NCBI GenBank assembly: GCA_027475525.1
Contig: JAMWFC010000005.1
Location: 1-64,000, forward strand
Direction: 5' to 3'
Length of the DNA stretch: 64,000 nucleotides
DNA from: Macrolepiota albuminosa
Taxonomy: Eukaryota > Basidiomycota > Agaricomycetes > Agaricales > Agaricaceae
The translations under genes were made by a program, and so were the position numbers. Below the pieces are notes generated by a model. That model was not told where the DNA came from. It made no database searches and worked only from the letters and a program-made list of their open reading frames with translations. Shown here one piece after another: positions 32,644 through 41,594 of this stretch (positions are counted from its first letter, which is position 1; each line of letters begins with the position of its first letter).

Positions 32644-32797
32644 ATGCTGGCCAAACTTGTTGACTCAGTAAATGAAGACTTGGGTTTTGGTGGTGTAGAC
32701 ATGTACTTCTCAGTCCAAAGATGCTGGCCAAACTTGTTGACTCAGTAAATGAAGACTTGGGTTTTGGTGGTGTAGACATGTACTTCTCAGTCCAAAG
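32644..32797. repeat. 77-bp perfect tandem duplication (likely assembly seam 8)
   Basis: 32644-32720 and 32721-32797 are identical; breaks gag-B. Confidence 0.88.
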
Positions 32798-33054
32798 ATT
32801 TTTGTCTATGAAGTACAGCATCTGGATCCAGGAGACTAGCAACTGTGCCCTTGGAGGATGCACAAGTTTCTCTTCTCCTGGGAGAAATAATGATTTTTGC
32901 CCTTGGTGTGGTAACCTTAGGCATGCCAGGCCAAGAACCTGGCAGTGCGAAACTAATGTTTCTTTTGGGTGGGTTAGACTCCAAATGGAAGTCCGACAAA
33001 GTGTTTGTTTGTGCAACAAAAGCCCCCTTGCGGTGGGCTCCAGATGATGCGAAA

Positions 33055-34038
33055 TGCAAAGTTTACTTTTATGTAAAAGTAGTCCAACTGGAATTGAACT
33101 GATCTTTTAATTTATTTCAACTTCACAGTCTCACAGAGTTTACTTTTATGTAAAAGTAGTCCAACTGGAATTGAACTGATCTTTTAATTTATTTCAACTT
33201 CACAGTCTCACAGAGTACGTGGGGCAAGAGTTTGCACGCGCGCACACTTTGTAAAAGTGTAGTATAATTTTTATTGGTTTTTAAATTCAAGAATGTAAAT
33301 AATATTAACACTCGAATTTGGGCACCAAATAGTATTATTACTATATAACCCGAAGTGAATCACTAATGCGTTGGCCCAAGCAGTCCGCTCCCTGGGGACC
33401 CCGAGCCGTGGCAAGGTGATTACTTGCCCGACTCCCCATTATTCTTCTCCTTTTATACCTTCCCTCCTGCGCACAGACCACCGCGTATCCTCGTGGTAAC
33501 GAAGTGTATATGATGTTTCTGGGTCTGGGCACCGGTTGCTGGTTACCGACCATGCGGTGTCAGGGCTAATCTTTTCCCCACTGATTTCGTCGGGAAATCC
33601 TTCTCCCTCCTTTTTCGACTCCTCCCGTTCCCTCTTCTCATCCTCGGAGTGGTCGCCTGTGCTTCGCATTATATGGCTCGTCGTGTTTTCGTGCGCATGG
33701 TGGAGCGGTCAAGCAGAAATTTACTTTGCAGGGGGGGAGAGGGTGACGACAAGCTTCGATCATGATCGGATCTTTATCGGACGTGATGGGATCGGGTTTC
33801 GTCACGCACTCAAGATCTTATCTTATCAAGACCTCGTGCCCGACGGTTGCCTTGCAAGCTGTCTTCTTTGTGTGTCTGACGTCGTTGGGCTGTAGTGGGC
33901 AAGGGAGTCTTTTTCTTTTTCTGAGGTACGTCGGGTCTACCGTTTTTGACCCGCACATATCAGCTTACCGTTTTCAGTGGTAATTAATATATATATTTAA
34001 TTCTCTCAGGCTATGTCTCGGTTACGAGATACGTATCA
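33055..34038 (-). repeat. LTR-B right copy (inverted)
   Basis: Starts TGCAAAG next to the primer-site region and ends GTATCA before CTAG. About 907 bp once the 77-bp duplication at 33061 is discounted. It shares a core (about 33340-33440) with LTR-A. CpG content is higher than in the left copy. Confidence 0.87.
33061..33214. repeat. 77-bp perfect tandem duplication (likely assembly seam 9)
   Basis: 33061-33137 and 33138-33214 are identical, at the inner end of LTR-B. Confidence 0.88.
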
Positions 34039-34158
34039 CTAGTCATCTCCATAGCGGGAACCCGAACCGCTACACGAATCCCTCAGGCTATGTCTCGGTT
34101 ACGAGATACGTATCACTAGTCATCTCCATAGCGGGAACCCGAACCGCTACACGAATCC
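34005..34158. repeat. 77-bp perfect tandem duplication (likely assembly seam 10)
   Basis: 34005-34081 and 34082-34158 are identical and span the LTR-B end, CTAG and 39 bp of flank. The LTR/flank junction therefore appears twice. Confidence 0.88.
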
Positions 34159-34338
34159 CCGCACTCGCCCATTGCTCCAGCGGTTGGATCCGAGCGTGCG
34201 ATCGTCGCTCGACTGGAGTAAATTGTCGACGAGTTCAGGCGAAATAGAAAACTCAAGTACGACGCTGCAGCGTAAATTGTCACCATCGTCAATACCTCAA
34301 TACTTCCCCGCGACATCATCCGAGACAACACCAAGAGT
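34039..34338 (-). pseudogene. 5' part of the broken deaminase-family gene
   Basis: On the minus strand an exon-like stretch reads VRVPAMEMT up to the CTAG where element B inserted; the frame resumes at 19110. VPA-[IM]-E-[LM] is shared with the intact deaminase-like gene at 4936. Upstream (to about 34338) the same strand has a 72-codon open frame with no recognised domain, in another frame. No catalytic HAE or CxxC motif is visible, so the assignment rests on one short motif. Confidence 0.4.
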
Positions 34339-34345
34339 TACCTCC

Positions 34346-34445
34346 ATGTAGCGGTTCGGGTTCCCGCTATGGAAATGACTGGCAGTACCAGAGCCTTGTC
34401 CACTCTGCGTAACGGGTCACAGTATAGTAACGATGCCCAGGGTAT
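34346..34445 (+). other. Second, inverted copy of the deaminase-family exon
   Basis: 34351-34433 on the plus strand repeats, with few changes, the exon that element B split on the minus strand (VRVPAMEMT-STRA-STLRN). Similarity starts at tgtagcgg and stops just after agtaacgatg, close to exon size. Confidence 0.5.
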
Positions 34446-34834
34446 GGAGAAAATCGACGGCACCCATGTCACCTCGATGGCTCCTTGAACATGAATTGGC
34501 AGAGCAATCCGCCGATAACCTTATCGACACAGTACGACTCGAGTTGAGTGGACATGGGAGCAGCCTTAAACGCCGAGTACGATCGGTCTTAACGGACAGC
34601 GAATCTTCAGACTCCCTCGGAACTTCTGATGAGGATGGGGAACCCTCAAGAAAGAGAGGAAACTGCCCTGGTACGAACACGAAAGGTTTGCTCGAGAGAA
34701 TGGGGATCCTCGATGTGCCAAAAACAGGACTCCTTCAGTCGTCCTTTGTCCGACAGATTTGTCCCAAGTCTCTGAGTTCGGCTCTTGGTTCCATTCTAGA
34801 GGATCCCTGTCTAAGACTTGTTATGCCAGTGTGA
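34433..34834 (+). CDS. Hypothetical protein or gene fragment
   Basis: 133-codon ORF with an acidic Ser/Asp/Glu-rich middle and basic KRR patches. No domain recognised and no codon evidence beyond openness. It begins inside the inverted exon copy, so it may be a chance or chimeric frame at the edge of the transposon block. Confidence 0.25.
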   Translation: MPRVWRKSTAPMSPRWLLEHELAEQSADNLIDTVRLELSGHGSSLKRRVRSVLTDSESSDSLGTSDEDGEPSRKRGNCPGTNTKGLLERMGILDVPKTGLLQSSFVRQICPKSLSSALGSILEDPCLRLVMPV

Positions 34835-35115
34835 TATAAAGCATAAAGCAGGGACTGGAATGGAAAACGATCTTTTCTAAGATGCCTTCGGCACTTAGGA
34901 GAACTCAGCATCGAGCACTGAGCCTTACGTGCTCGGTAGCAACCGCGATAAAGTTCAAGGTGTGAGTATCTCCGCGTTATCTACGGCCTTTTCTCCTCTG
35001 AGCCATCCCGTTTAGCTTTCCTGATAAAATACTATCTTGTTCACCGTCCACTAAGCCATCGATTGTTACGAAGTACGATATTAGCCGACCTCGTCGACTG
35101 CGTAGAGTCCCGAAT
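34835..35115. other. Gap before the F-box gene
   Basis: No separate gene seen. The F-box frame is open from about 35000 without an ATG, so an upstream exon or splice acceptor may lie here. Confidence 0.35.
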
Positions 35116-36204
35116 GTGACATCTGGACACGTTCATTTCATAAATCGTCTTCCTATCGAGCTGCTTGCTCATGTCTTCGTGCTGGGTTCGGAGGACGATG
35201 TTATGTTTCCTGTATGGATTTCGCACGTGTGCCACCATTGGAGGCAGGTTGCTTTACACACACCGAGATTATGGCGCCGAATCACACTTGGCTCAAACAT
35301 TAACATGTGGAAGGAGAGAGTATCCAGGGCTGGGGCTTGCACGTTGGATATACAGCTTTTGTCATCGCGGCTATTGCGATTGACGCTACCACGGCACCGA
35401 TATCTCGATGCTATAACGGTTCAGTGGTATTTGTACCCAATGACGTCTCTCCTGCGACGCTGGAGGTCCTTTGAGGTCGTCTTTACAGATTACTCACCCT
35501 ATCTGTGGAATGTTTCCTTATCCGGATTATGCTCACGAAGTAAGAGATCACAGGCGCCAGTCCTGCAGGACCTCACGCTGATATACCGCTTGAATGACGA
35601 TACGAAGGAGTTTTGCCTGTTTTCCGGACATGCCCCCAGTCTTCGCAATGTCACACTTGACGGCATTAGGCTTACTTGGCTGCCATCACTTTTTGGAAAC
35701 CTCACCTTTTTGGATTACACGCACCACGGGTTTACTTTTGGGCATCAAGCGATTTATGATGTCGTCACTATGCTCGAAGTCTCTAGTCGTCTCGTCGAAT
35801 TAAGGATACTTTTTCCTCCCAAAAGTCGTCTAGTCCCCCACACTCGGTCGAGTCCCGTTATTCGACGCGTTCTTCTTCCATCTCTGGAATGTCTCCATCT
35901 CCGAGTTGAAGGCACAGACATACCCTTCGAGTTGGCGCACCTGATGACCCTCGTGCTCACACCCTCCTTGATATCACTAGCCTTGATCGATGTTGATCAT
36001 CGACGCTCCACATTTCCCCGCCTTGAGTCATTCTTCTCTTCGTACTCTATTTCTCCTTCTCTGCGCTTCCTCCGTATTGAATATCGATGGTACGATCCAC
36101 GTATGGTGCCTCCCATCGTTTCTACGCTCTCGCACCTGCGTCGAATTGTTGTCCGGCAATCAAAAAAGTCGGACCAGGCTCTCGCCATCGGAAAGCACGT
36201 TTGA
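35116..36204 (+). CDS. F-box protein, possibly 5' incomplete
   Basis: Single open frame of about 362 codons ending TGA 36202-36204. The N-terminus is an F-box (INRLPIELLAHVFVLG then CHHWRQVALHTPRLW), the adaptor part that binds Skp1 in SCF ubiquitin ligases. The rest has spaced Leu-rich strands (LQDLTLI, LRNVTLDGI, LECLHLR, LRFLRIEY) like the degenerate LRRs of the large Agaricomycete F-box families. The frame starts at a GTG here, and the first in-frame ATG falls inside the F-box, so either a 5' exon was missed or the gene is 5' truncated. Target unknown. Confidence 0.75.
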   Translation: MTSGHVHFINRLPIELLAHVFVLGSEDDVMFPVWISHVCHHWRQVALHTPRLWRRITLGSNINMWKERVSRAGACTLDIQLLSSRLLRLTLPRHRYLDAITVQWYLYPMTSLLRRWRSFEVVFTDYSPYLWNVSLSGLCSRSKRSQAPVLQDLTLIYRLNDDTKEFCLFSGHAPSLRNVTLDGIRLTWLPSLFGNLTFLDYTHHGFTFGHQAIYDVVTMLEVSSRLVELRILFPPKSRLVPHTRSSPVIRRVLLPSLECLHLRVEGTDIPFELAHLMTLVLTPSLISLALIDVDHRRSTFPRLESFFSSYSISPSLRFLRIEYRWYDPRMVPPIVSTLSHLRRIVVRQSKKSDQALAIGKHV

Positions 36205-36568
36205 TCCGCGATTTCCTTCAGCCTTCCTTGCCACATGGGCCATACTGATACATAGCCGCGTTCATACCACTACGCTAATTGAAACCAAACATTATCGGTG
36301 CATTATGCATTATCCTTTGCACATGTTTGTAATCAGTATGACTTATAATTAGCTATATCGGTTTGCGCAATGGCATTATGTAATATGCGTCGAGCATAAA
36401 TCGTCAAGGACTCGGACAAGAAGGTCTTCTCATCTTCTGACATTGCGGCCCGAGATCAGCACCAGGATGATCTACTCACTCACTTCAGCATCCGAGATTC
36501 CGGGCCGAAGACTGACATCCAGATGGATAAGGATACGGATCATCTCATTCCTGACCTAGTTCATCGCC
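36205..36568. other. Intergenic, presumed promoter of the dehydrogenase gene
   Basis: No coding frame or repeat with clear ends seen. Confidence 0.4.
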
Positions 36569-37678
36569 ATGTCTTTTGCCCCGCAAGCCATAAATGATTT
36601 GAACGGACGTGTGGCCGTCGTGACTGGAGGTGGAACGGGCATTGGGCTCCTCATTACTAAGGGACTCGCCGCTGCAGGCGCGAAAGTATATATTACAGGA
36701 CGTCGCCTGGAGGTTCTCAACGAGGTCGCCGATTCATGGAATGCGCAAAAATTTGGCGGCGAAATCGTCCCGTATGCTGGTTTTCAATGTTTACGGTAGA
36801 TCGACATGGACTGATAAGATCGCAGGCTGCAGATGGACGTCACAGACAAGATGAGCATCATCGCCGGCAAGAATTTCATTGAGGAGAAAGAAGGAAAGCT
36901 TCATATCCTTGTCAATAAGTTGGTCTTGTCACTGATCATCATAGACTCTGTAGTACTGATCCTATCTGAATTTTAGCGCCGGGCAAGTCGGCCCCACATC
37001 CACATTCTTCAATGACCTTTCTGCACCCCAGCACAAGAACGCAGAAACACTTGGAATGGCATTGTTCGAGAATGAGTCCTTTGAGGGATGGGCCGATCTT
37101 TATAAGATCAACGCGTTCTCCATTTTCTTTGTCACCAATGCCTTTTTGGGGCTCCTTGACAGAGGATCCATTGATATCCCGGGCTACTCCTCTGTGGTCA
37201 TCAATATTACCAGCATGAGCGCCCTCATCAAGGTCGCCCAGGACCATGTGCGTCTCACTTGCATCCTTACCTGGCTTCTCGATTCACCGCGCATAATGCA
37301 TAGTTCTGCTACAATAGCGCCAAGGCTGCTGGATCGCACTTGACAAAGATGCTTGCCACAGAATTTGCTCTTAAGAACGTTAATGTGCGCGTCAACGCCA
37401 TCGCGCCTGGTGTCTACGCGTCAGAGATGACATTTGATGAAGTTAAACCCGAAGATGTCGATAACATCGGGAAAGGCATAAGCAATGTTCCGGCAAAACG
37501 GGCAGGAAAGTAAGTGGCTTGCCGCATGTGTGATGTTTTGGTGCTACAACCAATGCGCAGTGGCCAAGAAATGGCTGGAACCGCTGTTTACCTCGCGTCG
37601 CGTGCTGGGGCTTACATGAACGGCCAGGAACTCGTGATTGACGGTGGATATGTGGCAGTGAACCCCTCTGTTGTCTAA
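36569..37678 (+). CDS. Short-chain dehydrogenase/reductase (SDR)
   Basis: Five exons from ATG 36569 to TAA 37676-37678; introns 36772-36825, 36919-36976, 37248-37303 and 37510-37560, all GT-AG and frame-keeping. Classical SDR motifs in order: TGGGTGIG cofactor loop near the N-terminus, NNAG across intron 2, catalytic Ser in NITSMS, YNSAK (Tyr-x3-Lys) just after intron 3, then PGVY and a C-terminal INGQE-like MNGQELVIDGGY. Size fits the 250-300 residue family. The Arg after the glycine motif (TGRRLE) suggests NADP(H). The substrate cannot be told from sequence. Confidence 0.92.
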
Positions 37679-38191
37679 GACATCCATTGGAAGATGGAAT
37701 GAGGCCCGAAGAGGATGAACTATAAATATCTCTTGAATGAGGCTTAGGCATGCTGGAAGTTGATAGGGTAATTGCAAAACTAAGTATGTGGACTGACCAT
37801 CTGATACGTCGATTAAGCAAGTGACCATCGACGGTGCGCACGTCTATCGTCGTGTGACGTGGAAGAGAAATGTCTGTAAATATATCTGTCACATCCTATG
37901 ATCATTCATTTTTGGAGCTGACCGCAGCATGCTGTGTGAACGCGGTATTAGTAGCCCGTGAGAGGAAATGGCTTGTATTTGAAACGGGCGGTAGTTGCTA
38001 GGAAAGAGGCTAGCACAGTTTCTGGTTATCAGGGAGTTCACATGCATGTCAGAAATCAGGTGGAAAAAGGACCTGTTATGATGGGTTCGGAAAATCTTAA
38101 ACATTGGATTGACCGTGGGAAGGTTTGGATGGCAAGCACCATGCTCCCAAGTTTAGAAATCTAGCCGTGCTACTATCCTCTACTTCCTGCC
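37679..38191. other. Intergenic
   Basis: Only short overlapping ORFs without coding character. Contains the 3' end of the dehydrogenase gene and the promoter of the glucan gene. Confidence 0.45.
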
Positions 38192-40472
38192 ATGTCTCAT
38201 ACCCGCCGAGCACCTTACCAGGCCGGAATCCAGGAATATGCAGCCGTTCCACAGAGTCCTACTAGGGCCACGAGTGTTTCTGGCTCACGGCAGTACAACC
38301 GACCACCAGCTAGAAATACTTCTGTTAGAAGTAATCATCAAAACCTACAGGCAGGACGAGGGGCGATTGCTGCTGGCGTTGCATCTGGTGCCATTGGTAG
38401 TGGATATGGGCCCTATTCAGTACGCTCTTCTTGATGTTGCAGCCTCGTGGTAGCTCCTAACCCACCCCTAGTACCATCCAGACAATGGCAGAGATGCTGG
38501 AGTTTATAATGGCGCAAGGTTTAGTTCAACACCGTCAGAACAGCTCGCGCTTCCACCGCAAGAAAAACCGCCTGTGCAAAACACTTCCACTGTGCCGCAA
38601 TACCTATGGGATAAGGACCCTGACCTCGACGATGCACTTCACAATCCAGATATCCGTGGCCACGACGATAAATCATTTACGATATTTTCTCTACGGGGAT
38701 GGCTAAACGCAAGTGCCCTTTTCATCCTCATCGTCGGACTGGTCACCCTTTTCGCTGGGTTTCCAGTCATCTATCATTTTACCCACTTACCGCCGCCAAT
38801 ATCAGGATTCAATCTCGGTGGGATCAATGGGACAGGACAAGTACCCGAATTTCCTCGAATGCCTAAATTGGTCGATCCAGACACACCAGAAACTGCTTGG
38901 ACTCGTGTTGGGTCTGACGGGAAAAAGTACAATCTTGTTTTCAGTGACGAATTCAGTACCGATGGACGCTCGTTCTACCCCGGGGATGATCCATTTTGGG
39001 AGGCTGTAGACCTTCATTATTGGTGCGCTTGACCCTATTCTTTTTACTTGACTGCGAAGTTGATATCACGCGTGATATTCTTGAAGGCCAACAGGAGATT
39101 TGGAATGGTATTCACCTGATGTACGAGGGTTTCTTCTCCTCTTAGCAAGATTGATTAATCGATAATCAGGCTATCACAACGGAGAATGGGAAATTGGTGA
39201 TCACGCTAACAGAGGAAACATTTCACGATCTCAACTTCAAAAGTGGTGAGTCCTCTATCTAGTTTTTCAGTCATATCTAGATTAACGAGTTGTAAAAACA
39301 AGGTATGGTGCAGTCTTGGAATAAGTTGTGTTTCAACACTGGATATGTTGAAGTTTCCGTGAGTTTACCAGGGAGCGCATCAGCGCCCGGTCTATGGCCC
39401 GGCGCGTGGTCTATGGGAAATCTTGTCAGCTGATTATATCATGTCGATCGGTTCAATCTAATGCATACTTGCAGGGAAGAGCCGGCTATGGTGCGACGAC
39501 AGAAGGCATGTGGCCTTATAGTTATGATACATGCGATCTCGGTACATTTCCGAATCAAACTGCGGCCAATGGAACACCTGCAGCGGCTGCTACAGGATCT
39601 CCTGGTGGTGGACCACTGAGTTTCCTTCCTGGTCAACGGCTATCTGCTTGCACATGCCCAGGCTCGGACCATCCTGGACCTTCTGTGTCGGATGGACGTG
39701 GTGTCCCTGAAATTGATATTCTTGAAGCTCAGGTCGATGTGAGCGTGTTTCGTGGGCAGGTGTCTCAAAGCTTCCAATGTGCGCCCTACAACTACCAGTA
39801 TGAATTTAATAACGCGACGCCTGCCACTACAATATATGACTCCACCCTTACAAGCTTTAACTCTTACAAGGGCGGCGTGTTCCAACAGGCTGTATCTGCG
39901 GTCTCTTATGTCGACAGTGCAAATTACAACGATGCGGGATATGCTGCCTATGGCTACGAATGGTTTTTTGATAAAAAGCAGCGCCAGAACGGTTACATTA
40001 CATGGTATAGTGGCGGTGCTGAAACGTGGACCATAACCTCGGCTACCATTGGAGCTGATCCTATATCCCAAGTCAGTGATAGACTTATACCAGAGGAGCC
40101 AATGGTCCGTGTCCTCTTAGGTTTTTCAAGCGGCCAGTGTTTGACATCCACATTAGTATCTGGTTCTGAATCTAGGCATATCTCCCGGGTTTCAAAAGCA
40201 AGATTGGAAACATCTACAATTTCCTTCAAAGATGTATGTCGACTACATTCGGGTCTATCAACGGCAAGGAACAAAGAACGGTATCACTTGTGATCCTCCA
40301 GATCATCCTACGACCGCTTATATCCAGAAGTGTGTATATCTATCTTTTTGTTGCTACTAGACTGAAACGTCAATAATCTAGGCACATTGAAGCATATAGC
40401 AATCCCAATCTTACAACGTGGGCACAGGCTGGCAACGAATTCCCCCGCAACTCCCTTTACCATGGATGCTAA
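38192..40472 (+). CDS. KRE6: KRE6/SKN1-type beta-1,6-glucan synthesis protein (GH16 fold)
   Basis: Eight exons from ATG 38192 to TAA 40470-40472. The cytosolic N-terminus is Ser/Arg/Gln-rich, followed by one membrane segment (LFILIVGLVTLFAGFPVIY) as in type II Golgi/secretory proteins, then the lumenal glycosidase-like domain: DLHYW-PTGDLEWYSPD, the catalytic-type motif EIDILEAQ (about 39709), and YVDYIRVYQ near the end. Exon joins restore family residues; for example TG|G makes the Trp of HYW, and the intron before YLVLNLG starts just after EEPM (about 40103). The protein ends LYHGC. Family role: needed for beta-1,6-glucan in the cell wall. Confidence 0.92.
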
Positions 40473-41594
40473 TCCTATTGAGCTATTGAGGCCTCTTTGT
40501 TATGACTGCCTGAAGATTGAACGACACCATGCATGGCAACGGTTAATACCAATAACGTTACCCTCACACCGACGCTACCTTGTACCAACTATCGATATCC
40601 AGTTGAGCTTCACGACCCATGGACTTTGATGCTCGACTCCGAGTTGTATACCGCCGCTATACTCCAATCCAATTTCTTCCACTTAGAGCATATTTTCTTC
40701 CTTCTTGTCACCTCATTTCTGCTTGCATTTTCCTATCATGAACATTAATCTTATTATGTGGATTTGTTACGAAGCTTTTGGATGGATATCCTTCTGACAA
40801 CTTCAAGTTACGGTGCCGCTCCCCCAGGACTACTTTTGTCTTCACTTTCTTTCAAGTATCAGTTACACTGTATAACTCAATAATGCTGACGTTGGAAACC
40901 CTTCGAAAACATTATTAAAAGTTATTGACTAGTCCGAGGCCTATACGGTAAGAAACAAGTATCACTGCTGGCAGTGAAAGATGTTTCGTTACATTTCCCA
41001 CGTGCCAATTCCTGACAGAAAAAGTCTTTAAACAAAGCAAAGTGCCGATTTCAGATAGAAAAAGGCACTTTGGAAATGGTATAACATGTTTCTTTTACAC
41101 TTTTTCCAATGGAAACATCTTTTAGTGCCAGCAGTGTATATGTACTAGTTATTTTATGGTGTTTGGTTGGGCCAATGGTCCGGTGTGCCTTTTGATTACC
41201 TTTTCGAGCCGCTTCATCCTTGTGCATGCCTTGTGTAATACCTGACTCCGACTCCTCTCGAGATTGATATGTTCGGTGGGGATGACAGAATTATGCTGAA
41301 TGCCGCACATGGCATGTCCTCCAACTTGAGAAACGCGTCAAGTAGTGGCGAGATGTATGTGCTTTTCTGCGACGAGGTCAAAAACATGACGATAGATCTG
41401 ACATATGTTCGCGCCCTCTGTATAGTTGGCACAAGGAGCCGACGCTTATAGGCATCCCTTCAAACTCTCTCGTTGTATGTGAAGCTTTATTGCCTCCGAG
41501 TGTCATCGCTCATGCGTGATCCCAGAGGAGGGAGAGGGCAGGACATGGTGTTACCAAGTCAGACCTGGGTAGGAAACAACAACCTACCAGCAAT
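40473..41594. other. Intergenic with one MITE
   Basis: Apart from the MITE at 40963-41136, only short opposed ORFs at 41214-41451, with no recognisable domain. Confidence 0.45.
40963..41136. mobile_element. MITE with CACTG terminal inverted repeats (174 bp)
   Basis: The left end CACTGCTGGCAGTGAAAGATG and the inverted right end CACTGCTGGCACTAAAAGATG match at about 18 of 21 positions and continue into TTTCC-like sequence. Flanked by TAT on both sides (40960-40962, 41137-41139). CACTG ends with a 3-bp duplication point to a non-autonomous CACTA (En/Spm-type) element. No coding. Confidence 0.78.

Larger units (their letters stand above)
31275..33054 (-). pseudogene. gag of element B, right arm (inverted copy)
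   Basis: Near-complete gag on the minus strand: from the FASSGAH region at about 33050, through YKMPLPDSRD (about 32615) and the capsid-like region, to the CCHC knuckle (about 31690) and the C-terminal VNTRHAPSPGEG (about 31310). Very similar to the left arm. Two 77-bp seams (32437, 32644) repeat parts of it and break the frame; the frame from 32463 to 31210 is open. No protease follows, because the sequence turns into the opposite arm. Confidence 0.85.
19115..34038. mobile_element. Palindromic gypsy element B (LTR-gag / gag-LTR), with nested Helitron and C2
   Basis: Two LTR-B copies in opposite orientation form the outer ends. Each is followed inward by the primer-site region and gag, and the gag arms meet tail to tail near 31280. 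The outer flanks carry CTAG at 19111-19114 and 34039-34042, so the whole structure behaves as one insertion. No pol is present. Nested inside are a Helitron (19871-28717) and C2 (29264-30330). Inverted, truncated forms like this can arise when retroelement cDNA integrates into itself. Four 77-bp seams lie in or at the edge of the right arm (32437, 32644, 33061, 34005), so misassembly must be considered. Confidence 0.7.

Noticed and set aside
41214..41451. Opposed 60-72 codon ORFs after the MITE
   Set aside because: No recognisable product; likely intergenic.
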